A stretch of DNA of 64,000 nt from Lycium barbarum. Lineage: Eukaryota; Streptophyta; Magnoliopsida; Solanales; Solanaceae. Of this stretch, positions 42,480 to 53,493 are shown piece after piece. Location of the stretch: NCBI RefSeq assembly GCF_019175385.1, contig NC_083346.1:56759821-56823820 (forward strand). Direction: 5' to 3'. The notes under the pieces are model-generated. The model saw only the letters and a program-made list of their open reading frames with translations, searched no databases and had not been told where the DNA came from. Each line of letters starts with the position of its first letter. The first letter of the stretch is position 1. Position numbers and translations under genes: made by a program.

Positions 42480-45400
42480 AATTTGTGTTCTAAAAATCAT
42501 TAATCTTTTTCAAATTTGAGGGAAAAGCTATCGCGGCAACATTTTCCCTCATTTTCTCCTTTTACGGTTTTTCCCCAAATCTTCCCTCTTATCTTCACAC
42601 GACCTTTAGGTTTTATCTTTTAGAATCACCTTCCCAATCCCATCAACGTTTCAGTCCAGTGGATGGAGCTTCGAATTAGGTATGAATGAGCATTGTCCTT
42701 ATCCCAAATCAGAATTAGGGTTTCAAATTGTAAGCTCCTTCCCCTCTAGTTTTAATTGTTTATAGTTTATGATTTTGATTCCCTATCTCTAATTATTTCT
42801 GCTTCGGTTACAGATTGATATACAAATCAATTACTAGGTTCTTTCTCTTCCTTACCTTTTTATTTCTTCTTAGTTCTTCTGTTTTTCCCATTTTTTTTAA
42901 CTGAAAATTGATATTAAAACTAGAGCTTGATAAATTGGGACTGAATTATCTTGGCGACATCTACAAGCAGTATAAGTTGGATTATATCAACCAGATATTA
43001 CCCACAGGGGTCTTTTACTACTTCTTTACGTGTCAAAGAAGGGTTTTAGGCCAATTCTTCTGATGTTCTGAATCTGTTCACCTTTTCCTTTTTCCTTTTT
43101 CTTCCCATCTGAAGCTGATTAGTTAATTTCTGAATTTAGACTTATCCGAAAGAAATTCTAAATTTACAACTTTTGGTTGAGATTTTGGCTTGAATCGGAG
43201 GAATTTTCTTTGATTGCTAGTTGTTAATCTGGCATAAACACATATGGGACTGCCAAATGCTTGTCTTTTTAGAGAATCCCTCCATGTTAATATTGGGCGC
43301 CAATGCAGCTTGCCCTCCAGCTTTTCGATTGAATGCTTGAATGAGTGATCACTGCAACTTCATGCTGCTCGTTATTTTTCTATGATGGGGTTTCTCCTTT
43401 TCAACAAAAAAATACATTTCTTGCCAGTATATATCTAGCTGAAGTGGACTGCATAATTATCAATCCCCCAAATTTATTGTTGTTGCTTAAAGAAGTGTAT
43501 GTTCAATATACAGATAAGGGATAATGGAATCATGCTAATCTGAGACAATTATGTTAGCTTATTGCAGGTCCAATTTGGAATTGTCAAAGTCCCAGTTAGA
43601 GGTCTTGGCTTAACGCAACTCTGAAAAAACATTTTAAATTACTACTTAGGAACTCATAAGAAATAGAAAAAAATACTATTATGTTTACTTCTTATACTAG
43701 GAATTTGGGGTATCAAAAATGAAACTAATATTTAACTGTATTTAATGGTAGTTTTTTCTTTATTCTAGTAGTTCTAATATGTTATTCTTTTTTTCTTTAT
43801 TCTAGTAGATCTGCAAATGTAGTTTCTTTAAGTGCTTTATAAAAAAATGGATAGCTTTTTTAAGTCCTAGTGAGGGTCAGTCAGCTGCAATTGTTTTATA
43901 GCAAGGTTAAATGAGTTGTCCAAGGTATTGTGACTTGATCTTTAATTAGTTGTGTGTTATGTTATGTGATTGTGCTTTGGACCCTTCATTGTTCTTGATA
44001 TCTAAGAGTAAATGATATTTAGTTGAATCATATGACTAAATATTTAGGAAGGATTGATATATTACAGTCTTATCAAATGTAACATTCAAAGCTTTCTCCT
44101 TTGGCAACATGTAGCTGCAGTAGTGTAAAAACAAAAAAGAGAAAATAGCATGTCATTTATTTCTTTTGCTTATTAAAAAAAACAAAAACAAAGACTCTCA
44201 CTAAAGAAGATGATATTTCATCACCTGAACGTGTATGCATGGCTAAATGTAAGGTGGTTATGTTAAGCTTATTATTCTAATAATTTGTATTGTATGATGA
44301 TTTGCACAATAGTGCTGGTCAGTATTAATCCTTAAATGGTATTATGTGCATCTAACTTAGTGTATTACCCACTTGTACTACGTAATTAAATCTGAGTTTT
44401 GGTATTTAATCACGTGGTTGAGGTATGGTCAGATGATTGATGATGTTGTCTTAATTGTCAAAGAGTAAGTGATCTTTATTTAGTTGTGTGCTTGCTTCAC
44501 TTTTGGTAGTGTATATTTCGCAATAGAAGAAATTGAGTATATTATCAATTGCTCAGGTACAATTTGCATATTTAAGTTGAGGAGATTTTCATATCGATTA
44601 CGTGGAGTGTGTACTCTTATTCAAATTGCATCACTCATTAGGTCCTTTGGAGATCAATGGCTACTCTTTCACTTGTGACTGTCGTCTCTGCCATATTACG
44701 ATGAGCCTTTCATTCAGTACAAAGTCAGGCTCAAAACAAGTGTAAGCCTCTTGTGTTAGAATCTCAATTTCAAACAAGTCTAGACTTTGGATTTTTTATT
44801 GCTTGATATATCTTGCTTAATAATATTCGACTAAAATAAACTTGTGCTACCTTGTAACCTGGTACTTTCCAACAACTTATTTGAGTATTTAGTTTATTAG
44901 TTTTTTGAATGTTATAAAATAGTTATTTCCTTAGTTATATTTTAAGTTTCTAAGTTGCATTATGTTCACCAAGATTAAATTCTTGATGGAATTCTCAACA
45001 TGATCACTAATCCAAGGGTTGAAAGTTGAGGGAAGTCGTACTGGTAAAGTCATAGCAAGATGGTGAAGGTGATTTGGATCTTATATCTTATGTTTCTATG
45101 GTGCTTATTTTACTTGTGTCACTGCCATCTCTCTCTTTCTCCAGTATGTTTCTACTATATTAGAAGAGTGGGTTATGATTTGGGATCGATATTTTAGGTT
45201 AATGTCGTTTAATTTCAATTTGAGGGCATTTTAGTCTTTTAACATACCTAAATGCAACTTGGCTTTTTTCGCTGAAACTAAATAGACACGTATCAGCTGG
45301 ATACTTTTAATGCTTCTTGCTCATTCTTTCGCAGTTTTTCACCCTCATCTCCTCTGATTTTGCAACTCTCCAGTTATACTGGTGATTTTAGCATTTAATG

Positions 45401-45595
45401 AAATATATATTACATGCCCATTGGGCTATATTGACTACTCTTGCTGCTTTGAATTCAAAAATGTTATAGCTTATGGGACTCTTTCAGCTTTTGGAACCTA
45501 TTAGGTGGTGAGAATGGGCTATTCAAAAGCTTAAAGTTGATATCTTTTATTTATGTGCTGATGCTAAATTTTGCTTGATTAATAGGTGACGATAT
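42480..45595 (+). other. Promoter- and intron-like DNA ahead of the captured exons
   Basis: CATTTTCCCTCATTTTCTCC, ACCTTTAGGTTTTATC and CAGTGGATGGAGCTTCG look like a plant gene leader with a possible ATG at 42663 and a GTATGA donor after it. Further on are T-rich stretches ending in CAG (about 43567) and a possible exon at 44550-44750, but I could not build a consistent frame. No known protein was recognised. Confidence 0.4.
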
Positions 45596-47256
45596 CCTTA
45601 ACTATTGATATTACTATTGTAAATTCTTGGAACTCGCATGCTTCAGCTTTGGCTAATTTAGGAGCCAAATCATCAATAACCAAACTTCTAACCTGGATCA
45701 CGGATCCATTAAGGTATTCACATAGACACCAAAATTTGTTTTATTCCTCTATTTTGTTACCATAGATGGACTCTGTGATTGTATTGGTTGGGATTTTCTA
45801 TATTTTTACCAAGGTTCTAGATTGAGGATTTCAGGATGGTGTTGATAGTTGCAAGTTTGTGGTTATAGACTTTTTATGGGTTCTTTTCTTCATGAATCAA
45901 AGGAGCAGAGCTTCTATTTGATTTCTCTTTGTTTATTTCTTCTCCTCCATCATCACCTTCTTATTTATTTTCTTTCATTCACTAATCCCATCACCATTGC
46001 TATGAATCGAAGTCCTTATTGATCAATATCTATTTTTGTGGCTTCATTGTTGGAGCATAAGTAGCATATTCAGAAACAGATGAAACGTCCACTACTGCTG
46101 ATCACCTTCAGATAGAGCAAGACATGACATTTAATTGGGAAAAATCTCCTCACTTCATCTATGAAGTTGACTAAATACCATTATTTCATCTCCATACTTA
46201 GAGGAAAGATAATCATAGCTCTAAGAGCTACCACATTCTTGGTGAAACTAGAAAAAAGGTTCTGGTAGCTACAGTTATAGAAAGGCAAATAGAAAAGTTC
46301 CATTCTCTGTCATTAATAATAAAATTAATTCAGTGATAAACTTTTGCTTACTTAGTTACTAATAAGATTTTTTCATTTTGATGAAAAGCAAATGCAACCA
46401 TGTTTAAAAAGGCAAATAGAAAAGCCCCATTCTCTGGTTGTGTTCTCTTACATTTCAACATGTTAATGTTTCTTCTTTTTCCATGATCTCAAGTTCTTTT
46501 TCATAAGGCTTTTGCCTACAAAAAAAATGATTAGGCTTGTGATAGTTGATTGGTCCTTATTCATTTGGTGGTAATTATAGCCCAGGTATCCTAAGATTTG
46601 ATTGCTCCCCTCAATTGGGAAGTGGCAGCCCTTCCGAATTTGGACAAAAATCTTTTTTCCTTGCTGGTGTGGTTAATGCAATAACTCAGGTTAGTTCTTT
46701 TCTCTTCTTCTCTTTTTTTTATTTTGACAAAGTAAGCATTTTAATTGATAAGCATCCTGAGGCTTCATATCATGGAGCTAAACATAATCAATAATTTGCT
46801 CTTATATTTTATTTCTATATAATGCTTATCCCTTTGGAAAATCTACTTCAATTAGTTACTACTGTCTCAAGTCGGCTACTCCATTCATAATGACGAGCAC
46901 CATGCTGAGACAATGTATTTGCTAGATTTCTCCAAGATTTTCTGTCATTTACTTCGACTTTGCGAGTTTCATATGATGAAAATCCAAGCAATAAATGGTT
47001 AGAATTTTTTTCATTTCTAAACCTGTTTTATCCAAACTGCACGGTCCCCAAGTAAGCTTAAATGTTCCACGTACTGTAAACTAGACATGAGTTTCGTGGA
47101 AGTTTAATAATGAAGTTGTGTAACTTCTCTTTCATTTTCTTTATGCAGGAGTTGTGTAGCAATACTCTTGAGTGTGTTATCAATAGGTTGAAAATGGCAG
47201 CTCAAAATTTTCTTTCGCTCGAAACAAGTGGAAGGAGCTCACAAGATAGGAGAGAC
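45596..47256 (+). pseudogene. Three captured exons of an unidentified gene
   Basis: Three exon-like blocks with proper borders join in one frame. Exon A is 45596-45714 (acceptor TTAATAG, donor AG|GTATTC) and ends ...KLLTWITDPL. Exon B is 46587-46688 or so (acceptor ATTATAG, donor CAG|GTTAG) and contains PGILRFDCSPQLG and FFLAGVVNAITQ. Exon C starts at 47149 (acceptor TTTATGCAG), contains ELCSNTLECVINRLKMA and reaches SSQDRRD near 47256, where CACTA subterminal repeats begin. Phases agree: two bases left after A plus one from B make Ser, and B-C joins at phase 0. The protein is not related to CACTA transposases as far as I can tell, and I do not recognise the family. Both ends of the gene are missing, so it is a captured fragment. 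Confidence 0.65.
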
Positions 47257-47299
47257 GTTATGATTAAATTACATTGTATTTTTCAAGATAATCACATTT

Positions 47300-48010
47300 T
47301 TATCACAGGACTTATTATTTTGTCATTAATTGATTATATTTGTGATAAAACATAGTATTTGTCCCAGAATTGCCTTATGATTAATAATATGATTCATTCT
47401 TTAACTACAAATTAAATTTGTGTTTTATCATAATTGTTATTGTCACTAATCACGATAATTTATAGTGACAATTTTGTTGTGTCAATAAAAAAAAGTATCT
47501 TTAGTGACGACATGATTGGTTTCAACTACAAAATTATAAGCCTTTTCTGCAAAGCAAAGTTGTCACTAATTTATACATTTGGAGACGGAATACCTTTTCG
47601 TATATAAAAGGTTGTCTTTGCTGACGAAATTATTATTTTTTAACTATGAAATATATATAACTTTAGTGACAATTGGCGTTGTCACTAATTAAATTGAAAA
47701 ATTAGTGACGAGGAAGTTTTGTCGGTATTAATAACCTTTTTAGTGACGAAAACATACTATCAGCTACAATTTTTTTATACTTTTCTTGACGAATGAGTTC
47801 GTCATAAATATTATGCATTTTGGGACAAAAATGAATTTCGTAGTTAATGCAACTTTATTTAGCGACGAAACACTAAATTGTCTTTGTATACATTTAGCGA
47901 CCCGCTTTTAGGGACGAACGATTGACGATTTTTTTTTTCGTCACGAAAGATATTTTGTGACGAAATATAAATTTTAAGTGATAAAATAATTCGTCACTGA
48001 TAATCAAATT
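47300..48010. repeat. Right subterminal repeat region of the CACTA element
   Basis: This is a dense array of TTAGTGACGA, TTTGTCACTAAT and GCGACGAAA words in both orientations, leading to TTTGTTGTAGTG at 48009-48020. Confidence 0.85.
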
Positions 48011-48020
48011 TGTTGTAGTG

Positions 48021-48198
48021 AGAATAACATAAGAGAGATCCAGGGATGTAGGTCCGACAGAAACTCACCCTAGAATCTAGAATAAGGTAACCTCGGGATC
48101 AGCCACGAGGGCTGGAGCTGGAACAGGGGTCTCTATCTGCACCAAAAAAAGTTCATCAAGTGTAGGTGAGTACAAATCACTAGTACTCCGTAGGTATC
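48021..48198 (-). mobile_element. 3' part of a minus-strand Tekay LTR (left piece)
   Basis: GATCAGCCACGAGGG, AAAAAGTTCATCAAGTGTAGG and AGTACTCCGTAGGTATC correspond in order to the complement of 19100-19215 in the solo LTR at 16603. The same LTR resumes at 53494 (ATAGGCCGACAACG), after a nested insertion. Its 3' end is cut off at the CACTA border. Confidence 0.65.
48194..48198. repeat. Left target duplication GTATC of the outer solo LTR
   Basis: GTATC directly precedes TGTTACACCCCG at 48199 and also follows the LTR end at 53489-53493. Confidence 0.9.
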
Positions 48199-48302
48199 TG
48201 TTACACCCCGAAAAATTTTGCGCTACCAAGACTGTAGGCGGCTTGGTATGAGCTCAAAGAAGAGTAAAGTCATACAAGGATTAGGGATGAAGATTACATG
48301 AT

Positions 48303-48361
<59 letters not shown>

Positions 48362-48761
48362 CATGATGTTTGGAGACCATATGGAGTGAATCGGTTCATA
48401 TGTTACTTGACGAAAAGCCCTCGTTACTGTAGGCCAAGTGAGGCCCACACGCCGGGATTTTTATAAAGGACATATGAAACATTATATGAGTAATACATGG
48501 GAAGTTGAGTAAGTCTTAAGAAGGACCCTTAAGCCGAAAAGGGACATAAGCCCTTCAAAGGGATGATTTAAGTAAATGTTTTCGGACGATCTGACTTGAA
48601 GAGGGAAAAACGTCGTTATAAGTTTGGAATTTGGAAAAACACCAAGAATGAAAGTTGTAGATAATTGAAATAACTTTCCAACCATAGGTGGTGGGCTCTC
48701 ATACGATATCGGGATCAAACGTTATGCGCTTTTTAAGATCGGCTATCTGGGCAGAGAAATA

Positions 48762-48862
48762 ACCCTACGCGAACGCGCCAGAAGGTGGCGTGAACGCGCA
48801 GGGCAGGACTTGGTAACTCAGCGCGAATGCGCCACGTGGCAGTGCGATCGCGCTGAGCAAAT
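48762..48862 (+). promoter_or_regulatory. GCGCGAACGCGC cassette upstream of a TATA box
   Basis: Five variants (ACGCGAACGCGCC, GCGTGAACGCGCA, GCGCGAATGCGCC, GTGCGATCGCGCTG and a shorter one) lie within 100 bases, about 20 bases before CGTTATAAAAAGGGG. The word is the same as in the Athila-like sequences at 1824-1945, 2371-2463 and (complement) 6069-6225. Confidence 0.65.
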
Positions 48863-50534
48863 TTTAAGTTGGTCCAGGCTCGTTATAAAAAGGGGACAGC
48901 CCCCTCATTTTCGTCCCAAACACACCAAAAACCTCTCCAATATTCCAGAAAATTCCCCAACATTCCAAATATCAACCTTTTAGCCCAAAAACAGGTATAA
49001 TTCCCAAATTCCGGTCCAGACGATGTATAGTTGCAACTACAAAATTGTATAGCAGCACGTTATGGCTAAAGCTCAAGGTGGAGAAGCGAAGATACGGCAA
49101 TATTTTCGAGAGAAAGGTATGAATCTCTTGCTATTAACGTTAATCTTGTTTTATTTACGGAGATGGAGCTGTTAAATAGTTATAAAATAATTCTGTGGTG
49201 GAAATATGGGACAAACACCATATGGGATGTTTATGAAGTATTTTGGCATTGAAACTATTATGGTTAATGTTGGTATTGTTGTGGTTGTTGTTGGTTGTTG
49301 AGTTGGAATTCCGGGCTAGGCATATAAATAGAGGAGATGCTGCCGAAATTTTGGCAGACTTTGGAAGGACTTATTTAAAGGCTTAGGAAAAAAGTATAAC
49401 AACCGGCCTAATCATAGTATGAATGGTCTTATATGTAGACTTGCGAGATCGGACGGATAAACTTAGATAGTTGGAGGCTGAACAGGTATGTTAAGGCTCG
49501 TCCCTTTCTTTCAGAGGCATGATTCCTATGTTATGACTTCATAAATGTTTCCATATCCTCCTTTTTTTCAAAAGTTACATGTTTATGACTCCAAGGCATA
49601 ATTCCTTTCCTAATAATTCATAAATGTTTTCCAAAATGTTTGTATTTTCCAAACCAGAGATTTATGGCTCCGTAAGCTCTTATGATAACAACGATGAACA
49701 TGTTTTCACAACGATAACGATGCTGTCAAAGATGAGAATATTTTTCTATGATGATGATGATTCTGTCTATAAAGGTTCCAAGTTTATGATTTCAATGAAG
49801 ATATGAGAATATTGAGCTATCTTTTGACTTTCCCATTTTATTCATTGTTGTTGATCTCACCTTATACTAATTTTTCCTTCAAGGTGAGATAGAACGATGA
49901 TGATTATTCCATAATATAATCAGAGGTTACCGACCTTACGTCACTCCGATAGAGTTATCACTTTTTTTGGGCTCTCCTGCATGCTGCTTATATGATATAT
50001 GATATATGTATATGTATATGGGGAATATGGGAAAAAGGGCGAGGCGCTATGGACGCATGGCCACCTGATCAGCTAGTATAATATGACATGATATCATCCC
50101 GGACGCGGGGTATATGGTTAAATAGATCGGAGCCGACATTCCTCGGCAATATGATATGTTCTATTTTATGTATACATGTATAAGAAATGTTTTCAAAGAA
50201 AGTTAAGCATGCATGGCATCCGCCCTAAGAGGCATCCTGATGTAGAGGTTATTTCCTTATCTCATGTTATGTTCCATATGTCTTATTATATTATTGTTCA
50301 TGCCTTACATACTCGGTACATTACTTGTACTGACGTCCCTTCTTGTGGACGCTGCGTTCATGCCCGCAGGATCAGGTAGCCAGCTAGATGATCCACAGCA
50401 GTAGGACCTCCCCTCAATCGCAGTCAGTACGCCCCATTGATCCGGAGCTGCAGCTCTTTTTGGTATGCCATCTTGTTACGTACATATATGGGTACGGCAG
50501 GGCCTTGTCCTATCCTTTCTACAGTATGTATTCT

Positions 50535-53169
50535 TGTCACGACCCAGCTAGGGGCTGTGATGGGTACCCAGGGCTGACCACCGAGCACCGCTCGTTCTAC
50601 TACTCATCATACTCATTAAGCCTCATTTTTCGTTCATAAACTCATAATCATAAGAAAATCATTTTCATTAAAGAACATAAATACTTTCATATACATAATC
50701 CCTTTGGCTATCAAAAGATAATGTACACATATCTACGTGTATACAATAGTGACCTTGTGAGACCATATAACCCACACATACGTATCTACGAGCCTCTACT
50801 AGAGTACTAGACATATGGACAGGACAAGACCCCGTCGTGCCCAAAATACTTATACATATATACATACACAAAAGTATAACCCGATTAGCACCTCCGGAAT
50901 AATTGAGTGCTTCTGCAAATCTGCTGGTAGCTCCTAAAGGTCTGCGCTGTCTCCCTGTGGGCATGAACACAGCGTCCAAAGAAAACGGACGTCAGTACGA
51001 ATATTGTACTGAGTATGTAAGGCATGAATGTAACAAACATAATAGAGAAATCATAAGTCATGAGGTGAAGGCAAAACCTGCGCGACCTTTAAGGGTGAAT
51101 ACATTTCATACATATATCGCATATACATAATCGTCGTACATGAACCATCATAGCGTATACATCATCATGTCATATAATTCATCATCGTAGTGCAGTAGCT
51201 TCTCATACACATAACACATTATCCGTATTCGGCCACATAGGGCTCGACAATATCCGTATTCGGCCACGTAGTGGCTCGACAATATCACATACATATCTTC
51301 CATATTCGGCCACGTAGTGGCTCGACCATATCACATGCATCATACAAGGATCAATATATCTCATCATTATCATTGCCGTCACATACATCTTATAAGCTTA
51401 TCGTAACCTTTCATTAATGCACACATTTAAATTTAAAGACAATCTATGAAAATCACATTATATTCGTAGCATGAATTTCGTATAAATATCACATGATAGT
51501 ATTTATAATCTTTGGGCTTAAGCTCATCATTTCCATTATCATTTCTATAGCGTATCTCTTACCTTTATCTCACATGAAATCTTTTATGAACATAGACTCG
51601 CAGTTTCTCGAAATATTGGTCATAGGACATACATTGAGGCTTATGAACAATCTATAACAATGTCGGGGTGACGGAAGGTCGAGAGCCCCCGCGTATATTA
51701 TGAACGTTTATGAGTATCGTGCCTCGCCTTGAAGGAAATAGAGCATAAGGCGAGTGTTAACAAAGATAACATCATTAGCCTTATAGGAACATCATGCCAC
51801 AATTTCTTGAATCGCTATACTCTAGCTCATTATCATCACCATCATATTCGTATGTAATTCAATATATTGAAGAACTCATAGGCTTCGTTTTGCAGAAGGA
51901 TTATATAAGACTTGAAGGATTCATGCCTTTTGAAAGAAAAGATAAGCCTTACATACCTTTTCCTTTAGCTATTCTACCGCTTGATCGTTCCTCTTCAATA
52001 TTCGTGTCTTTACCTTCAAGAGAATTCGCATCAACGTCAGTTAATCGACTATAAGAACGCGTGACTATTCTCTAGGGAAAATTAGGCAGCATTTTCTTTG
52101 TTTCTACTACTTTTCCCATGTTTCATTTCAACTACCAAACATTCACAAAAACACTCACAATATCGTATCAACAATCTTCATTTATCTACATTTACCACAT
52201 TCCACCATTTTTCTCCAATTTCTCCACATTTACGGGTTTTAGCTCATCATCACATTTTCTCATACATCACACCTTTTTTATGTTCTACACGTCATTTATA
52301 ACATATTTATACTCCCAAATCATCAACATTCATAATTCAATCCAACTATCATTCAACTATGGCACTATTCACATTTTATGACCCATTTTCTACACTCTTC
52401 TATAATCCAGGTGTTTCAACGTATAAATATTTCAATCATCATGAGAAAGTCATAAAACTTACCTTAGATGTGGTAGGAATGAGCATTGAGTAGCAATACT
52501 CTTCTATGCCAAAAACCCTACTTCACTTCCTTTGCAATTTCTTGGTGTAGATGAACTTTGATGAGTTTCACACTCTTGATTTCATGGTTTTAGTGTTGTT
52601 GATCTTGATTTTCCTTTGCTTCTCTTGTGGATGAATATTAGAGAGTATTCTAGATGTTTCTTGAAGTGTGAAGTGAAAATGAAATGAATGGAATGAAAAA
52701 GGGTCCCTTATACTTAACTTAAAATCTGATTTTTATGAACAGTAGTCGAAGTGCACAGTGGCCGTAAACCCAGTTTACGGGCCGTATTCTGGTTTACGGT
52801 CCGTCCTTCACGACCATATTTAAGCATAACAGAACCAGAAAGGTTTGCTGGAGTCATGGTGGTTTGCGGTCACAGTTTACGGTCCGTATTTCGATTTACG
52901 GTCCGTATTCTGAGTCGTATTTAACCATGTAGACATTTGGCAGAAAGTTGAAATTTTGTATATTGGAGGATGATAGCAGTTTACGGTGCGTAAACCACTT
53001 TACGGGCCGTATTCTATTTTACGACAAACTGGGCTGAAGTGCAAATCTGCAACTTTCGCATTTTCAAAACTCATAAGTAGTCATCCCTTTCTTAGTAAAA
53101 CATCGTACACTCATACTCTTCGTTGGTCTATTCATTGTACGTTCACAGAGAAATTTCCGAGGTGTAACA
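50535..53169 (-). mobile_element. Inner solo LTR (Tekay type), minus strand
   Basis: A 2635-bp LTR with TGTCACGACCC at its left and GAGGTGTAACA at its right. ATTCT lies directly outside on both sides (50530-50534 and 53170-53174), a perfect 5-bp target duplication. The host LTR sequence reads through across it. It belongs to the family of the LTR at 10591-13020, including the TACGGACCGTAAA cassette (52750-53030), a TATA-like AAGTATAAGGG (about 52705-52715), GGCCACGTAGTGGCTCGA repeats (51225-51330) and the conserved block (50948-51022). Confidence 0.94.
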
Positions 53170-53493
53170 ATTCTGTAGAGGTCTGTAGACAGTGATATGT
53201 AGTCGTGATGTTATGCAGCCTCATCGGCACTTATTTTGTTGTACAGTATACGTATATAGCGGCCAAGTCGGTTTACGTTGTAACTCTCAGTACTTATGCT
53301 TATGTGTATGTGTTGGCCGTGAGTTCTCGATGTGGTGTCTCTTGTGTTGGTTACTTAGGAGACAGTATAGCTCAGTTACAGAATGTGTATGGGCCCAAGA
53401 TAGTCAGTTAGAAGTAAATGTCAACATGGGAGTTCTTGGCCAGTAGTGGTCGGGTACTTGTCACGGCTCATTGGTTTGGGTCGTGACAGTATC

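Larger units (their letters stand above)
37867..48020. mobile_element. CACTA (En/Spm-type) transposon, 10.15 kb, non-autonomous
   Basis: The left end CACTACAACAAA and right end TTTGTTGTAGTG are perfect inverted 12-mers, bordered by AGA on both sides. Both subterminal regions (37867-38540 and 47300-48010) are packed with variants of TTAGTGACGAAA, GCGACAAA and TTTGTCACTAAT in both orientations, the typical transposase-binding landscape. No TNP2/TNPD-like transposase frame is present anywhere inside. Instead the interior contains a Mutator-like element (38983-40312), a Stowaway MITE (42210-42456), two small tandem duplications and a gene-like stretch with splice sites (42480-47256). It could only move with enzymes from another copy. 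Confidence 0.93.
48199..53488 (+). mobile_element. Outer solo LTR (Tekay type), split by an inner solo LTR
   Basis: It starts TGTTACACCCCG and ends TTTGGGTCGTGACA, with GTATC on both sides and no polypurine tract, primer-binding site or coding region. Without the inner LTR (50535-53169 plus one 5-bp duplication) it is about 2650 bp. In order it has an (AT)n tract (48307-48358), a cluster of GCGCGAACGCGCC words (48762-48862), a TATA box (CGTTATAAAAAGG at 48881), a C/T-rich leader and the conserved TACTGACGTCC block (about 50300-50373). Confidence 0.9.

Noticed and set aside
44484..44678. Possible further captured exon in the CACTA element
   Set aside because: A T-rich stretch and CAG precede it, but I could not join it in frame with the exons downstream, so I left it out of the gene model.
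50668..50979. 103-codon minus-strand frame
   Set aside because: It sits within the inner solo LTR and includes the conserved noncoding block.
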